DNA of 9,509 nt from Desulfobacterales bacterium (lineage in GTDB: Bacteria; Desulfobacterota; Desulfobacteria; Desulfobacterales; UBA2174_A), in assembly GCA_025454075.1 (NCBI GenBank), contig JALOPD010000136.1, positions 1-9,509 on the forward strand. The letters are read 5' to 3'. A program made the translations under genes and the position numbers. The notes beneath the pieces were generated by a model. It did not search any database. It was not told where the DNA came from and was given only the letters and a program-made list of their open reading frames with translations. Positions 1 through 6,296 of the stretch are shown in pieces; position 1 is the stretch's first letter; every line of letters starts with the position of its first letter.

Positions 1-2
1 TC

Positions 3-173
3 ACCGTCCTTAGGAACAACGGCACGGGAAGTTTTTTGTTATTGAGCGCCGTTGGCGGCCAGATCGGCATTAGTGCTCTGGCAGCAGGGGATTGGGACGG
101 GAATGGATACTTGGACTTGGCTGCTGCCGATAACGGATCCGACAGTGTCCATATCTTAACCAATCAGCCTTAG
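3..173 (+). CDS. C-terminal fragment of an FG-GAP/VCBS-repeat protein
   Basis: An open plus-strand frame runs from the window edge to a TAG at 171-173 and gives the last 56 residues of a protein that begins outside the window. The segment AAGDWDGNGYLDLAAAD matches the FG-GAP/VCBS repeat, whose D-x-D-x-N-G-x-x-D-L core is the Ca2+-binding loop of integrin-like beta-propeller blades. Such proteins are usually secreted or surface-exposed. The protein ends almost at once after this repeat, so no C-terminal sorting domain is present. It is the only plus-strand gene and lies in DNA visibly poorer in GC than the rest of the window. The exact role is unknown because the rest of the gene is missing. 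Confidence 0.75.
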   Translation, partial: TVLRNNGTGSFLLLSAVGGQIGISALAAGDWDGNGYLDLAAADNGSDSVHILTNQP

Positions 174-386
174 ATCTTGAGCGCGATTAAGCTACTTCTG
201 AAATGTTTGCCGCCCTATATTTTGGTGGACTGCGTGCCTGAAGGTGAAAAAAAAGGGGCGTTCAAAAATTGGGGATATGCAGAGGCAAGATATACTTTAT
301 CGGGTGACGGATACCTGCGAGCGAAATGCATGCCGAGTTGAACCGAATCGACAGGTTCAGCGGCAAACGCCATGCGGGCCTGCCGC
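174..386. other. Gene-free spacer, AT-richer
   Basis: About 210 bp lie between the plus-strand FG-GAP fragment and the end of the minus-strand nucleoside phosphorylase, so two genes converge here. Bases 181-300 are about 43% GC by hand count, against much higher GC in the genes to the right. A run of eight A residues followed by GGGG lies near 247-258. I see no convincing terminator, promoter or RNA gene. Small open frames here have no recognisable content. Confidence 0.5.
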
Positions 387-1123
387 TCAGGCGGCCGCCA
401 GTGCCGAGCAGAGCCGGCCGATGACGTCGCAGGCGGCCTCGCGGCCGCTTGCGAAGCGCGGGTCCTTGAAGCCGGGCCGCCAGGCGAGGGAGGAAAGATC
501 GTCGGAGACCACGAGCAGGGCGGCGGCCGATACGGCACGGAAGGCGGCGACGGTGAAGAGGGCCGAGCACTCCATCTCGACCGCCAGCGCGCCCCGGCGC
601 TGGTAGAGTCACTTACCTTGTCGCGGGTTTCGCGGTAAGGGGCATCGGTCGTCCACACCGGCCCCCGGTGAGGGCGGCGGCCGGCGAGCGCGCAGATCTC
701 GGCCAGTTTTCCGTCCAGCGCAGCCGACGGGGCGGAGGCGTCGATGCCGGGCCGGTAATGGCGCGAGGTGCCTTCGTCGATGAAAGCCGATGCCGGCAGG
801 ACCAGGTCGCCGATCGCGACCGCCGCGGAGACGGCGCCGCACCAGCCGAGAAAGACCAGCGTGCGCGCGCCCCAGGCGATGAGGGTTTCCGCGACCATGA
901 CGGCGTAAGGGGCACCCACCAGCGGCCCCGCGAGGCAGGTGCCGGCAAGGGATTCGGATGCGGTGAAGAGGCGGCTGATGTGCAGGCGCCGGCCCTCGTC
1001 GCGGCCGAACCCGAGCCCGTCGCGCAGCCGCCTCAGGTCCGGGTCGGTGGCCGCCAGCACCCCCACGGGGCCCAGCGGCGGCGAGCCCTTCCCCCGCCGG
1101 GGCTGGATGATAGCATCCGGCAT
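387..1123 (-). pseudogene. Nucleoside phosphorylase (PNP/UDP family), frameshifted
   Basis: Enzymes of the PNP_UDP_1 family cleave nucleosides with phosphate to give a free base and ribose-1-phosphate. The first 170 residues, from the ATG at 1123, contain the family's glycine-rich core (residues about 69-120): GAPYA, then LVFLGWCGA, IGDLVLP and DEGTSRHY. The frame is lost after ...YRETRDKV. The rest continues in another frame from base 605 as YQRRGALAVEMECSAL, whose VEME is the usual ribose-binding motif, through VVSDDLSS to a TGA at 387-389. Eight bases (613-606) separate the halves, so a net +2 or -1 indel is needed. Read in a single frame the product would run to base 215 with an unrelated tail. 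Both halves together make about 244 residues, normal for the family, with no other damage visible. It is therefore either a recent pseudogene or an assembly error. The start is supported by a weak GGA 6-8 nt upstream and is not certain. Confidence 0.8.
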
Positions 1124-1194
1124 CGTCGTTTCCGTTGCGCCGTGCCGGCCCGCACCGGTTTTCGGCAGGCCGGGCCTTCGAGTCAGCAGAATAT

Positions 1195-1227
1195 ATAAAC
1201 GGCCCACGCCCTGCGTGGGCCGTTTAT
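1195..1227 (-). terminator. Perfect 15-bp hairpin, probable terminator of the glyQS-84aa unit
   Basis: Bases 1195-1209 pair perfectly with 1213-1227 across a 3-nt loop, and the stem core is GGCCCACGC/GCGTGGGCC. On the minus strand the stem is followed by the AT-rich run TATATTCT, a moderate U-tract. The stop codon of the 84-residue gene (1226-1224) lies inside the ascending arm. The position between that gene and the nucleoside phosphorylase fits termination of the upstream operon. The U-tract is not perfect, so efficiency is uncertain. Confidence 0.7.
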
Positions 1228-1478
1228 TCGGGCTTGTTGAGGCGGGTAAGCTCGTCCCTGATCTCGTCCATCATGTCGTACAGCCAGAGAAAATCTTCCA
1301 TGGAGAGCCGGCCGGCCTTCACCGGCGCGCCCTCGGTCCCGTCCTTTTTCAACAGGATGCGGGGGCCGATCTGAAGCTTGGCCCCGCCGTCGCCGTACTG
1401 GTTGATCGAGGCCACCAGGCCGGTCTCGTTGCACTTCCACTTCTTCAACACTTTGTCTTTTTCAGGATCGTAGGGCAT
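1224..1478 (-). CDS. Unrecognised 84-residue protein downstream of glyS
   Basis: I do not recognise this small soluble protein. It has no signal peptide or membrane segment. The N-terminal part is mixed charge (PEKDKVLKKWKCNETG), the middle looks beta-rich (LVASINQYGDGGAKLQIG), and it ends in an acidic helix (MEDFLWLYDMMDEIRDEL). The ATG at 1478 is chosen because GGAGG stands 4 nt upstream; another ATG 12 nt further up (1490) is in frame but would bury that Shine-Dalgarno in the coding sequence. It follows glyS after 92 bp on the same strand and ends in a strong hairpin, which suggests cotranscription with glyQS. The layout of strands followed by an acidic helix loosely recalls PC4-like single-stranded nucleic-acid-binding proteins, but that is only a guess. 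Good start signals, typical composition and sensible hydrophobic patterning make it a likely real gene. Confidence 0.75.
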   Translation of the reverse strand: MPYDPEKDKVLKKWKCNETGLVASINQYGDGGAKLQIGPRILLKKDGTEGAPVKAGRLSMEDFLWLYDMMDEIRDELTRLNKPE

Positions 1479-1570
1479 GTTTCCTCCCATCGGAGTTGGC
1501 TGATTCGGTCGGGTCTATCGGGTTGAAGCCGCACCGGCCCGATGCAGGGTGCGAACCGGGAAGCCCGGCG

Positions 1571-3646
1571 CTAGGCCGAGAGCTTCGAGAAATCGGCGAA
1601 CGTGTCGAACAGCGCGGCCACCAGCGCCAGCAGGGACAGGCGGTTCCGGCGAACCTCCGCCTCCTCCGCCATGACCATCACGTCGTCGAAAAACGCGTCC
1701 ACCGGCTGCCGCAGCGTGGCGACCCGCACGAGGGCCTCGTCGAAGCGGCCGCGCTTCAAGTCGTCCTGAACCCGGCCGTGCACGGAGCGATAGGCCGACA
1801 GCAGGCCGGATTCCGACGGGTGGGTGAACAGGCGTTCCTCGAGCGGCCCCGGCGTGAACCCCTCGGCCCGCCGGATGATGTTGACCACCCGTTTGAAAGA
1901 GACCGCGATCGGTTCAAAGTCGGGCTTGTCCTTGAGCTGCTGCAGCGCCCGGGCGCGGTGCCACACGGCCGGCACGCTCTCCACCGGGACCCCCAGGACC
2001 GCGGCGACGGTGTCCTTGGCAAAGCCCTCCTCCACCAGAATGGAGGCCATCCGGCCCTCGATGAAGGCCAAGATCTTGGCGGCCGTGTCCGGGGGGGCAG
2101 CCCCCGCGCCGTTGAAACCGTTCAGGCTTCGGTCCACCACGGCGGCCAGCGAAAACCCGAAGTCCCGCTGGCGCATGATCTGAATCACGCCGATGCCTTG
2201 GCGGCGCAGGGCATAGGGGTCCGCCGCGCCGGTGGGGATCAGCCCCGCGCGGAAACAGCCGCAGATGGTGTCGATTTTGTCGGCGATGGCGAGCACGGCG
2301 CCGGCCGGCGTCTCCGGCAATGCGCCGCCGGATGCGGTCGGGCGGTAGTGCTCCTCGATGGCGGCCGCCACCGGCTGGGGCTCCCCCTGGACCAGGGCAT
2401 ACACGCGGCCCATGACCCCCTGCAGCTTGGGGAACTCGCCCACCATCTGGCTCACCAGGTCGGCCTTGCACAACCAAGCCGCGCGCTCAACCTGCCGGCG
2501 GAAATCGTCATCCCCGCCGGCCAGCCCCGCCACGCAGCCTGCCAAGGCCTGCACGCGGCACACCTTGTCGTAGACCGACCCCAGCTGGGCTTGAAAAAGA
2601 ACGTTTTTCAGCTTCTCCACCTGGCGGTCCAGGGGAACGGCCTTGTCGCTGCGGTAGAAAAATTTGGCGTCCTCCAGGCGCGCCCGGAGCACGCGTTCAT
2701 GGCCCCGGACCACGACGGCCATCTCCTTGACGGGCGTGTTGTTGACCGCGATGAAGTGCGGCAGCAGACGGCCCGAGGCGTCGGTCACGGCAAAATACTT
2801 CTGGTGCTCGCGCATGGCGGTGATGAGCACCTCGGCCGGCAGCTCCAAAAACTCGTCGGGAAAGCGCCCGGCGGCCGCCGCGGGGTGCTCCACCAGGTAG
2901 GTGTTGATGCCGAGCAGCTCCTCGTCGGGCAGGACGGTCCCGCCCACGGAGGCCGCCGCCCGCGCCGCCCCTTCGGCGATCGACTTTCGGCGCTCCGCCG
3001 CATCCACCACGACGAAAGCCGGCCGCAGCGCCTCCACATAGGCCGAGGGCTCGGCGATGCGGATGCGGCGCGGGTGCATGAACCGGTGGCCGAGGCTGTT
3101 GCGCCCGCTGCGAACGCCGCCCACTTCGAAGGGGATGACCCCGGTGCCGAAGAGCGCCAGGATCCAGACGATGGGCCGCGCAAAGGATATCGGGAGGTCG
3201 GCCCAGCGCATGCTTTTCGGAAAGGGGGTTGCCAGGAGGGCGGCCGGCAGGATCGTTTTAAGGACCGTGGCGGCGGCCGCGCCCGCTTCGGTGACGACGG
3301 CGCTGAGGTACTCGCCCTTCGGGGTCGAGGCCACGCCCAGTTTGCCGACGGGCAGCCCGACCTTTTCGGCGAATTTGACGGCGGCCATGGTCGGCTGGCC
3401 GTCGGGGTCGTAGGCGGCCTTGCGGGGCGGCCCGACGATCTCGCGGGTCAGGGATTTCTGCCGGGCCGCCACCGCTTCCACCATCACCGCCAGGCGGCGG
3501 GGCGTGCCGAAGGTTCGGACCCCGCCGTGTTCGATGCGGGCCTCGTCCAGCTTGCGGGCCAGGGTGGACGCCAAGGCCGCCAGCGCCGGTTCGATGTAAC
3601 CGGCGGGGATTTCCTCGGTTCCGATTTCAAGCAGGAGCGTCTTCAT
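1571..3646 (-). CDS. glyS: Glycyl-tRNA synthetase beta subunit
   Basis: This is the beta subunit of the bacterial alpha2beta2 glycyl-tRNA synthetase, needed with GlyQ to charge tRNA-Gly in the cytoplasm. The 691 residues match the usual family length of about 690. The N terminus LLLEIGTEEIPAGYIEPAL is the classic GlyS start. Further family blocks are RTFGTPRRLAV (44-54), EVLITAMREHQKYFAV (272-287), GHERVLRARLEDAKFFY (315-331), LCKADLVSQMVGEFPKLQG (392-410), the HD-domain-like segment ADKIDTICGCFRAGLIPTG (455-473), and a C-terminal DALR-type anticodon-binding region (about 580-680). GAGGA lies 7 nt before the ATG. It sits 98 bp after glyQ on the same strand, so the two subunits are likely cotranscribed. 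Nothing appears broken. Confidence 0.97.
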   Translation of the reverse strand: MKTLLLEIGTEEIPAGYIEPALAALASTLARKLDEARIEHGGVRTFGTPRRLAVMVEAVAARQKSLTREIVGPPRKAAYDPDGQPTMAAVKFAEKVGLPVGKLGVASTPKGEYLSAVVTEAGAAAATVLKTILPAALLATPFPKSMRWADLPISFARPIVWILALFGTGVIPFEVGGVRSGRNSLGHRFMHPRRIRIAEPSAYVEALRPAFVVVDAAERRKSIAEGAARAAASVGGTVLPDEELLGINTYLVEHPAAAAGRFPDEFLELPAEVLITAMREHQKYFAVTDASGRLLPHFIAVNNTPVKEMAVVVRGHERVLRARLEDAKFFYRSDKAVPLDRQVEKLKNVLFQAQLGSVYDKVCRVQALAGCVAGLAGGDDDFRRQVERAAWLCKADLVSQMVGEFPKLQGVMGRVYALVQGEPQPVAAAIEEHYRPTASGGALPETPAGAVLAIADKIDTICGCFRAGLIPTGAADPYALRRQGIGVIQIMRQRDFGFSLAAVVDRSLNGFNGAGAAPPDTAAKILAFIEGRMASILVEEGFAKDTVAAVLGVPVESVPAVWHRARALQQLKDKPDFEPIAVSFKRVVNIIRRAEGFTPGPLEERLFTHPSESGLLSAYRSVHGRVQDDLKRGRFDEALVRVATLRQPVDAFFDDVMVMAEEAEVRRNRLSLLALVAALFDTFADFSKLSA

Positions 3647-3744
3647 ACTTTTTCCTCATGGGTCGGCCGGTCGGCCGCTCGCCCGTGAATGGAATCCAAT
3701 TCTATACCATGACCGGCACGGCGGAAGACCGGAGACGGACGATG
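3647..3744 (-). other. glyQ-glyS intergenic spacer
   Basis: The 98-bp gap is longer than is usual for genes of the same enzyme. On the minus strand it contains TGGTATAGAAT (3709-3699), which resembles an extended -10 promoter element, although I see no clear -35. It also holds an exact tandem 8-mer, GGTCGGCC twice at 3661-3676 on the plus strand. The glyS Shine-Dalgarno lies at its end. A secondary promoter for glyS is possible but weakly supported. Confidence 0.3.
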
Positions 3745-4617
3745 TCATTTACTCTTCACCAGCGGGAACCCCATGGCCTGCCGTTGGGCCAGGTGGGCCT
3801 CGGCGCAGGCCCGGGCCAGGTTGCGGATGCGCGCGATGAACCCCGTGCGTTCGGTGACGCTGATGGCCCCGCGGGCGTCCAGCAGGTTGAACGCGTGCGA
3901 GCACTTCAGGCAGAACTCGTAGGCCGGCAGCACCAGCCCCTTCTGGACGACGCGCCTGGACTCGGCCTCGTACTTGCCGAAGAGATCGAGCAGCAGGGCC
4001 ACATCGGCCTCCTCGAAATTGTAGGTGGACTGCTCGACTTCCTGGCGGTGGGCCACGTCGCCGTAGCGCAGCTCCTGGTTCCACTTCAGGTCGTAGACGT
4101 TGTCGATCTGCTGGAGGTACATGGCGATGCGCTCCAGCCCGTAGGTGATCTCGACGGAGACCGGCGACAGCTCGATGCTGCCGGCCATCTGGAAATAGGT
4201 GAACTGGGTGATCTCCATGCCGTCCAGCCAGACCTCCCACCCCAGGCCGGAGGCCCCCAGGGTCGGCGATTCCCAGTCGTCCTCCACAAAGCGGATGTCG
4301 TGCTCGAGGGCGTCGACGCCCAGCGCCGCGAGGCTTTGCAGATACTGGTGCTGCACGTCGAACGGCGAGGGCTTGAGCAGCACCTGGAACTGGTAGTAGT
4401 GCTGAAGCCGGTTGGGGTTTTCCCCGTAGCGCCCGTCGGTGGGCCGGCGGGACGGCTGGACGTAGGCGGTCTTCCACGGCTCCGGCCCCAGCGCCCTCAG
4501 CAGGGTGGCGTGGTGAAAGGTGCCGGCGCCCACCTCCTGGTCGTAGGGTTGGACGATCAGGCATCCTTTCCGCGCCCAGAAGGACTGCAGGGACAAGATG
4601 ACGTCCTGGAAATTCAT
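3745..4617 (-). CDS. glyQ: Glycyl-tRNA synthetase alpha subunit
   Basis: This is the alpha subunit of the heterotetrameric GlyRS and carries the class II catalytic core that forms glycyl-adenylate. The chosen start gives 290 residues, the normal family size, beginning [14 protein letters not shown]. Conserved blocks are [18 protein letters not shown] (18-35), the motif-2 region [19 protein letters not shown] (52-70), [19 protein letters not shown] (about 125-143), and [14 protein letters not shown]. The open frame extends 47 codons further upstream, but an AAGGAG 6 nt before the internal ATG and the match to the family N terminus fix the start at 4617. The next gene on the strand is glyS, its obligate partner. 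The 272-bp upstream region holds no recognisable T-box. Confidence 0.97.
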   Translation of the reverse strand: MNFQDVILSLQSFWARKGCLIVQPYDQEVGAGTFHHATLLRALGPEPWKTAYVQPSRRPTDGRYGENPNRLQHYYQFQVLLKPSPFDVQHQYLQSLAALGVDALEHDIRFVEDDWESPTLGASGLGWEVWLDGMEITQFTYFQMAGSIELSPVSVEITYGLERIAMYLQQIDNVYDLKWNQELRYGDVAHRQEVEQSTYNFEEADVALLLDLFGKYEAESRRVVQKGLVLPAYEFCLKCSHAFNLLDARGAISVTERTGFIARIRNLARACAEAHLAQRQAMGFPLVKSK

Positions 4618-4657
4618 GCACAGCTCCTTGCCGTATCGATTGAATTCAAGGGTTAGG

Positions 4658-4686
4658 TGAATAGAGCATTTTCGTGGAAATGCCAA
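4658..4686 (-). promoter_or_regulatory. Candidate sigma-70-like promoter for glyQ
   Basis: On the minus strand TTGGCA (4686-4681) is followed by a 17-bp spacer and TATTCA (4663-4658). The -35 matches the TTGACA consensus at five of six positions, but the -10 at only three of six. It lies about 40 bp upstream of the glyQ start, a sensible place for a promoter. Support is from pattern and position only. Confidence 0.3.
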
Positions 4687-4763
4687 GGGAAAAATCGGCT
4701 CATCGCCTGCCGATGATGGTTGATTACTTCGGCAATTTGATATGCCAAAACCCGGCATCTCAC

Positions 4764-4793
4764 GTAGAGGCGGAGCGGGGTGCCCGCCCCGCC
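4764..4793. repeat. REP-like hairpin with GTAG foot
   Basis: On the plus strand the tetramer GTAG (4764-4767) precedes a stem in which 4769-4779 pairs with 4783-4793 with one mismatch (A/C) around a 3-nt loop; the arms are GGCGGAGCGGG and CCCGCCCCGCC. A GTAG or GTGG tetramer next to a hairpin foot is the hallmark of REP sequences mobilised by RAYT (TnpA-REP) transposases. Neither side has a U-tract, so it is a poor intrinsic terminator. With one copy in the window, membership in a repeat family is inference. Confidence 0.35.
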
Positions 4794-4864
4794 CAACAAC
4801 GGCTCACGTTGTACCTGCTGATTTGCCGGAGTAATAAGAGCCGCGGCAAGCGATACCAAATCCT

Positions 4865-4883
4865 GCAATGGCGAGCCGATTGC
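4865..4883 (-). terminator. Weak hairpin just after the GHMP kinase stop
   Basis: GCAAT...ATTGC arms with an inner GGC/GCC pairing and one bulged base form a short hairpin 6 nt downstream of the GHMP kinase stop. On the minus strand it is followed only by AGGATTTGG, so the U-tract is poor. It may be a weak terminator or an mRNA 3'-end stabiliser. Confidence 0.25.
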
Positions 4884-4889
4884 CGCAAG

Positions 4890-6008
4890 CTATGAGCAGA
4901 TTTTCAGGCCCTCTCCCGCCACCTTGACCTCCAGCAGGCGGGCCGGCCGGCGCTCGGAGAGGATCTCCTGCCAGACCGGTTTGAGGCGCGCAACGGCATC
5001 CGCCGCGCCGACGGCCCAGAGGCAGCCGCCGCCGCCCGCCCCGGTGAAGCGCGCGCCGCACCCGTTCCGGCGGGCCGCGGCCGTCAGCCGGCGACCGAGG
5101 CGGTCGAGCACGCCCGGCGTCATCCGCCGCCGGATGTCGGTTTCGCGGTTCATGGCCGCCGCCGCCCCGTCAAAGTCCCGGCGGCGCAGGGCGTCCGCGA
5201 AGCGCTGCGTGCACGCAAGGATATCGGCCCACTCGCCCCGGAAGCGGCCGGCGACGAACTGCCGCACCCAACGGGAATTGATGTCGCTGGATTCGTGGGG
5301 AACGCCCGCATAGGCCGCCAGCAGGTGCGGTTCGAGCCCCCGCAGGCCGGGGCGCGGAATCAGGCGCTCCCGCCGAAACACCTGCGCCCGGGGAAGCGCC
5401 AGCCAGTGCCAGGCGTTCACCCCTCCGAAAGCGGCCGCCAGCTGGTCCTGGCAGCCGCAGGGCACGCCGGCGACGCTCTCCTCGACGGCGTGGGCCAGCA
5501 GGGCGACGGAGCGGCCGTCGAGGGCGGCGCTGCGGCGGCCGCGGCGGAGGACCTCCATGAACGCCCGCACGAGGGCGACGGCGGCCGTCGACGACCCGCC
5601 CAGGGCGCTGCGCGGCGGCGAACCGGATTCAACCCGGATGTGCACCCCCTGCGCATTGAAAAAGGCCGCGGTCGCGAACATGAGCCCCAGGGGGTGGCGG
5701 AACGGCGATTGGTCGGCGGGGAAATCGGCGCTCTTGAACCCGCGGGAGCTCACTTTCACCCGGCCGCGGGCATGCGGGGCCAGGCGCACCGTGGTGCGCA
5801 GGTCCAGGGCGATGTTCACCGTGCAAGGCCCCAGGTGTCGGAGGGGATAGGAAAAGGTGCGGATGTCGAGGGTGCCGCCCATGTCGACCCGGCACGGCGC
5901 CGAAACCGCCACCGGGCCTTCCTCGAGCGCCTTCTGCCAGTCGAACGAACTGCCGGAGAAATCCGCCTCGGACGTTCCGGTGAAACGGTTGCGTTTTAAA
6001 ACCGTCAT
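4890..6008 (-). CDS. GHMP-family sugar kinase, HddA/galactokinase-like
   Basis: This 372-residue protein is an ATP-dependent small-molecule kinase of the GHMP superfamily. The N-terminal substrate-side motif is SAPCRVDMGGTLDI (36-49), where galactokinases usually have PGR..L.GEH.D. The ATP-binding loop is PPRSALGGSSTA (131-142). GCQDQLAAAFGGVN (185-198) resembles the HddA/fucokinase block and holds the predicted catalytic base Asp188. The C-terminal motif 3 is GCGARFTGAGGGG (316-328). The full set of motifs implies an active enzyme. The substrate is not readable: heptose-7-phosphate, galactose, fucose or another sugar are all possible. AAGGGG 5 nt upstream supports the ATG at 6008. It lies between recO and glyQ, separated from both by more than 270 bp, and shares a 10-mer upstream motif with recO, so it may be its own transcription unit. 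Confidence 0.85.
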   Translation of the reverse strand: MTVLKRNRFTGTSEADFSGSSFDWQKALEEGPVAVSAPCRVDMGGTLDIRTFSYPLRHLGPCTVNIALDLRTTVRLAPHARGRVKVSSRGFKSADFPADQSPFRHPLGLMFATAAFFNAQGVHIRVESGSPPRSALGGSSTAAVALVRAFMEVLRRGRRSAALDGRSVALLAHAVEESVAGVPCGCQDQLAAAFGGVNAWHWLALPRAQVFRRERLIPRPGLRGLEPHLLAAYAGVPHESSDINSRWVRQFVAGRFRGEWADILACTQRFADALRRRDFDGAAAAMNRETDIRRRMTPGVLDRLGRRLTAAARRNGCGARFTGAGGGGCLWAVGAADAVARLKPVWQEILSERRPARLLEVKVAGEGLKICS

Positions 6009-6030
6009 GGATGCCCCTTCCCGTTAGACC

Positions 6031-6040
6031 TAAGCAGGTT
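6031..6040 (-). promoter_or_regulatory. AACCTGCTTA motif upstream of the GHMP kinase
   Basis: The minus-strand decamer AACCTGCTTA ends 22 nt before the kinase ATG. The identical decamer occurs 22 nt before the recO ATG. It could be a shared operator or promoter part or a copied sequence; no known motif is recognised. Confidence 0.3.
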
Positions 6041-6076
6041 GATTGTGGCAGTGCGCCTCTGAAAGCGGCAAGGAAA

Positions 6077-6099
6077 TCGAGGCTGAAAGCCTCTCCCAC
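6077..6099 (-). repeat. REP-like element, GTGG foot plus hairpin
   Basis: On the minus strand the sequence GTGGGAGAGGCTTTCAGCCT followed by CGA has a GTGG tetramer, then a perfect 6-bp stem GAGGCT/AGCCTC with a TTC loop. It closely resembles the pseudomonad REP pattern GTGGGAGCGGGCTTGCCCGC, the type mobilised by RAYT transposases of the IS200/IS605 type. The tetramer, stem and CGA tail are all in the expected order. No RAYT gene lies in the window. Confidence 0.55.
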
Positions 6100-6171
6100 A
6101 AAAACTTACCATCATATCCGAAAGGATGACCCTGCGCTCCGGATCGCCTCCAGAAAATCGAAAGGATCAAG

Positions 6172-6296
6172 GACGGCTTCGCCCGAAGCCCAAAATCAAG
6201 GCGCGCGAGGCGTGCGGTCCGAGGCGTACTCCCTGTACGCCGCAGGACCCGCAGGCCGCGGCGCAACGCAGAGTTTGGGCTTCCGGCAAAGCCGTC
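6172..6296. repeat. About 125-bp nested imperfect palindrome at the recO stop
   Basis: The two arms (6172-6230 and 6234-6296) are reverse complements with a few mismatches and a 4-nt length difference. Matching blocks from outside inwards are GACGGCTT/AAGCCGTC, GAAGCCCA/TGGGCTTC, GGTCC/GGACC and GGCGTAC/GTACGCC around the 5-nt centre 6230-6234. The left arm also holds its own small hairpin, GGCTTC-GCCC-GAAGCC (6175-6190). The right end overlaps the first two bases of the recO stop codon. I infer a repetitive extragenic palindrome or miniature element; there is no target duplication or transposase to prove mobility. Confidence 0.65.

Larger units (their letters stand above)
4618..4889 (-). other. 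Leader/intergenic region between GHMP kinase and glyQ
   Basis: These 272 bp hold no credible gene; the open frames on either strand are short and unlike any family I know. Next to the GHMP kinase stop is a small hairpin (4865-4883). In the middle is a GC-rich REP-like stem with a GTAG foot (4764-4793). Close to glyQ is a possible sigma-70-type promoter. The region is AT-richer than the flanking genes, as expected for a promoter region, and suggests that glyQ can be transcribed independently of the recO side. Confidence 0.55.
6009..6294 (-). other. Repeat-rich spacer between recO and the GHMP kinase
   Basis: This 286-bp gap carries no gene. About 150 bp of it are palindromic DNA: a large nested palindrome next to the recO stop and a REP-like element with a GTGG foot. 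The rest includes the shared AACCTGCTTA motif and the kinase Shine-Dalgarno. The repeats probably separate the kinase from recO transcription. Confidence 0.6.

Noticed and set aside
603..616. Programmed ribosomal frameshift in the phosphorylase
   Set aside because: There is no slippery heptamer or downstream structure, and the family is not known to use recoding.
610..618. AAGGTAAGT at the phosphorylase break, resembling a eukaryotic 5' splice site or an intron boundary
   Set aside because: The gap between the coding halves is only 8 nt, far too short for an intron; a simple indel explains it.
1479..1570. tRNA-like segment (GGTTCGCACCC on the minus strand) between glyS and the small gene
   Set aside because: The GGTTC-like piece is isolated; no acceptor, D or anticodon stems can be formed around it.
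1496..3688. 730-codon open frame on the plus strand opposite glyS
   Set aside because: It mirrors glyS across its whole length, is rich in His/Arg/Gln/Gly and shows no family motif; typical antisense frame in GC-rich DNA.
3658..4656. 332-codon plus-strand frame opposite glyQ
   Set aside because: It is the antisense shadow of the clear glyQ gene, with no recognisable domain.
4653..4868. 71-codon minus-strand frame in the glyQ leader
   Set aside because: It starts with TTG without a ribosome binding site and runs through the REP-like hairpin; no family resemblance.
4618..4889. T-box riboswitch controlling glyQS
   Set aside because: The stretch GGTATCGCTTGCCGCGG recalls part of a T-box, but the conserved T-box core, a GGC/GCC specifier stem and a terminator/antiterminator pair are not visible.
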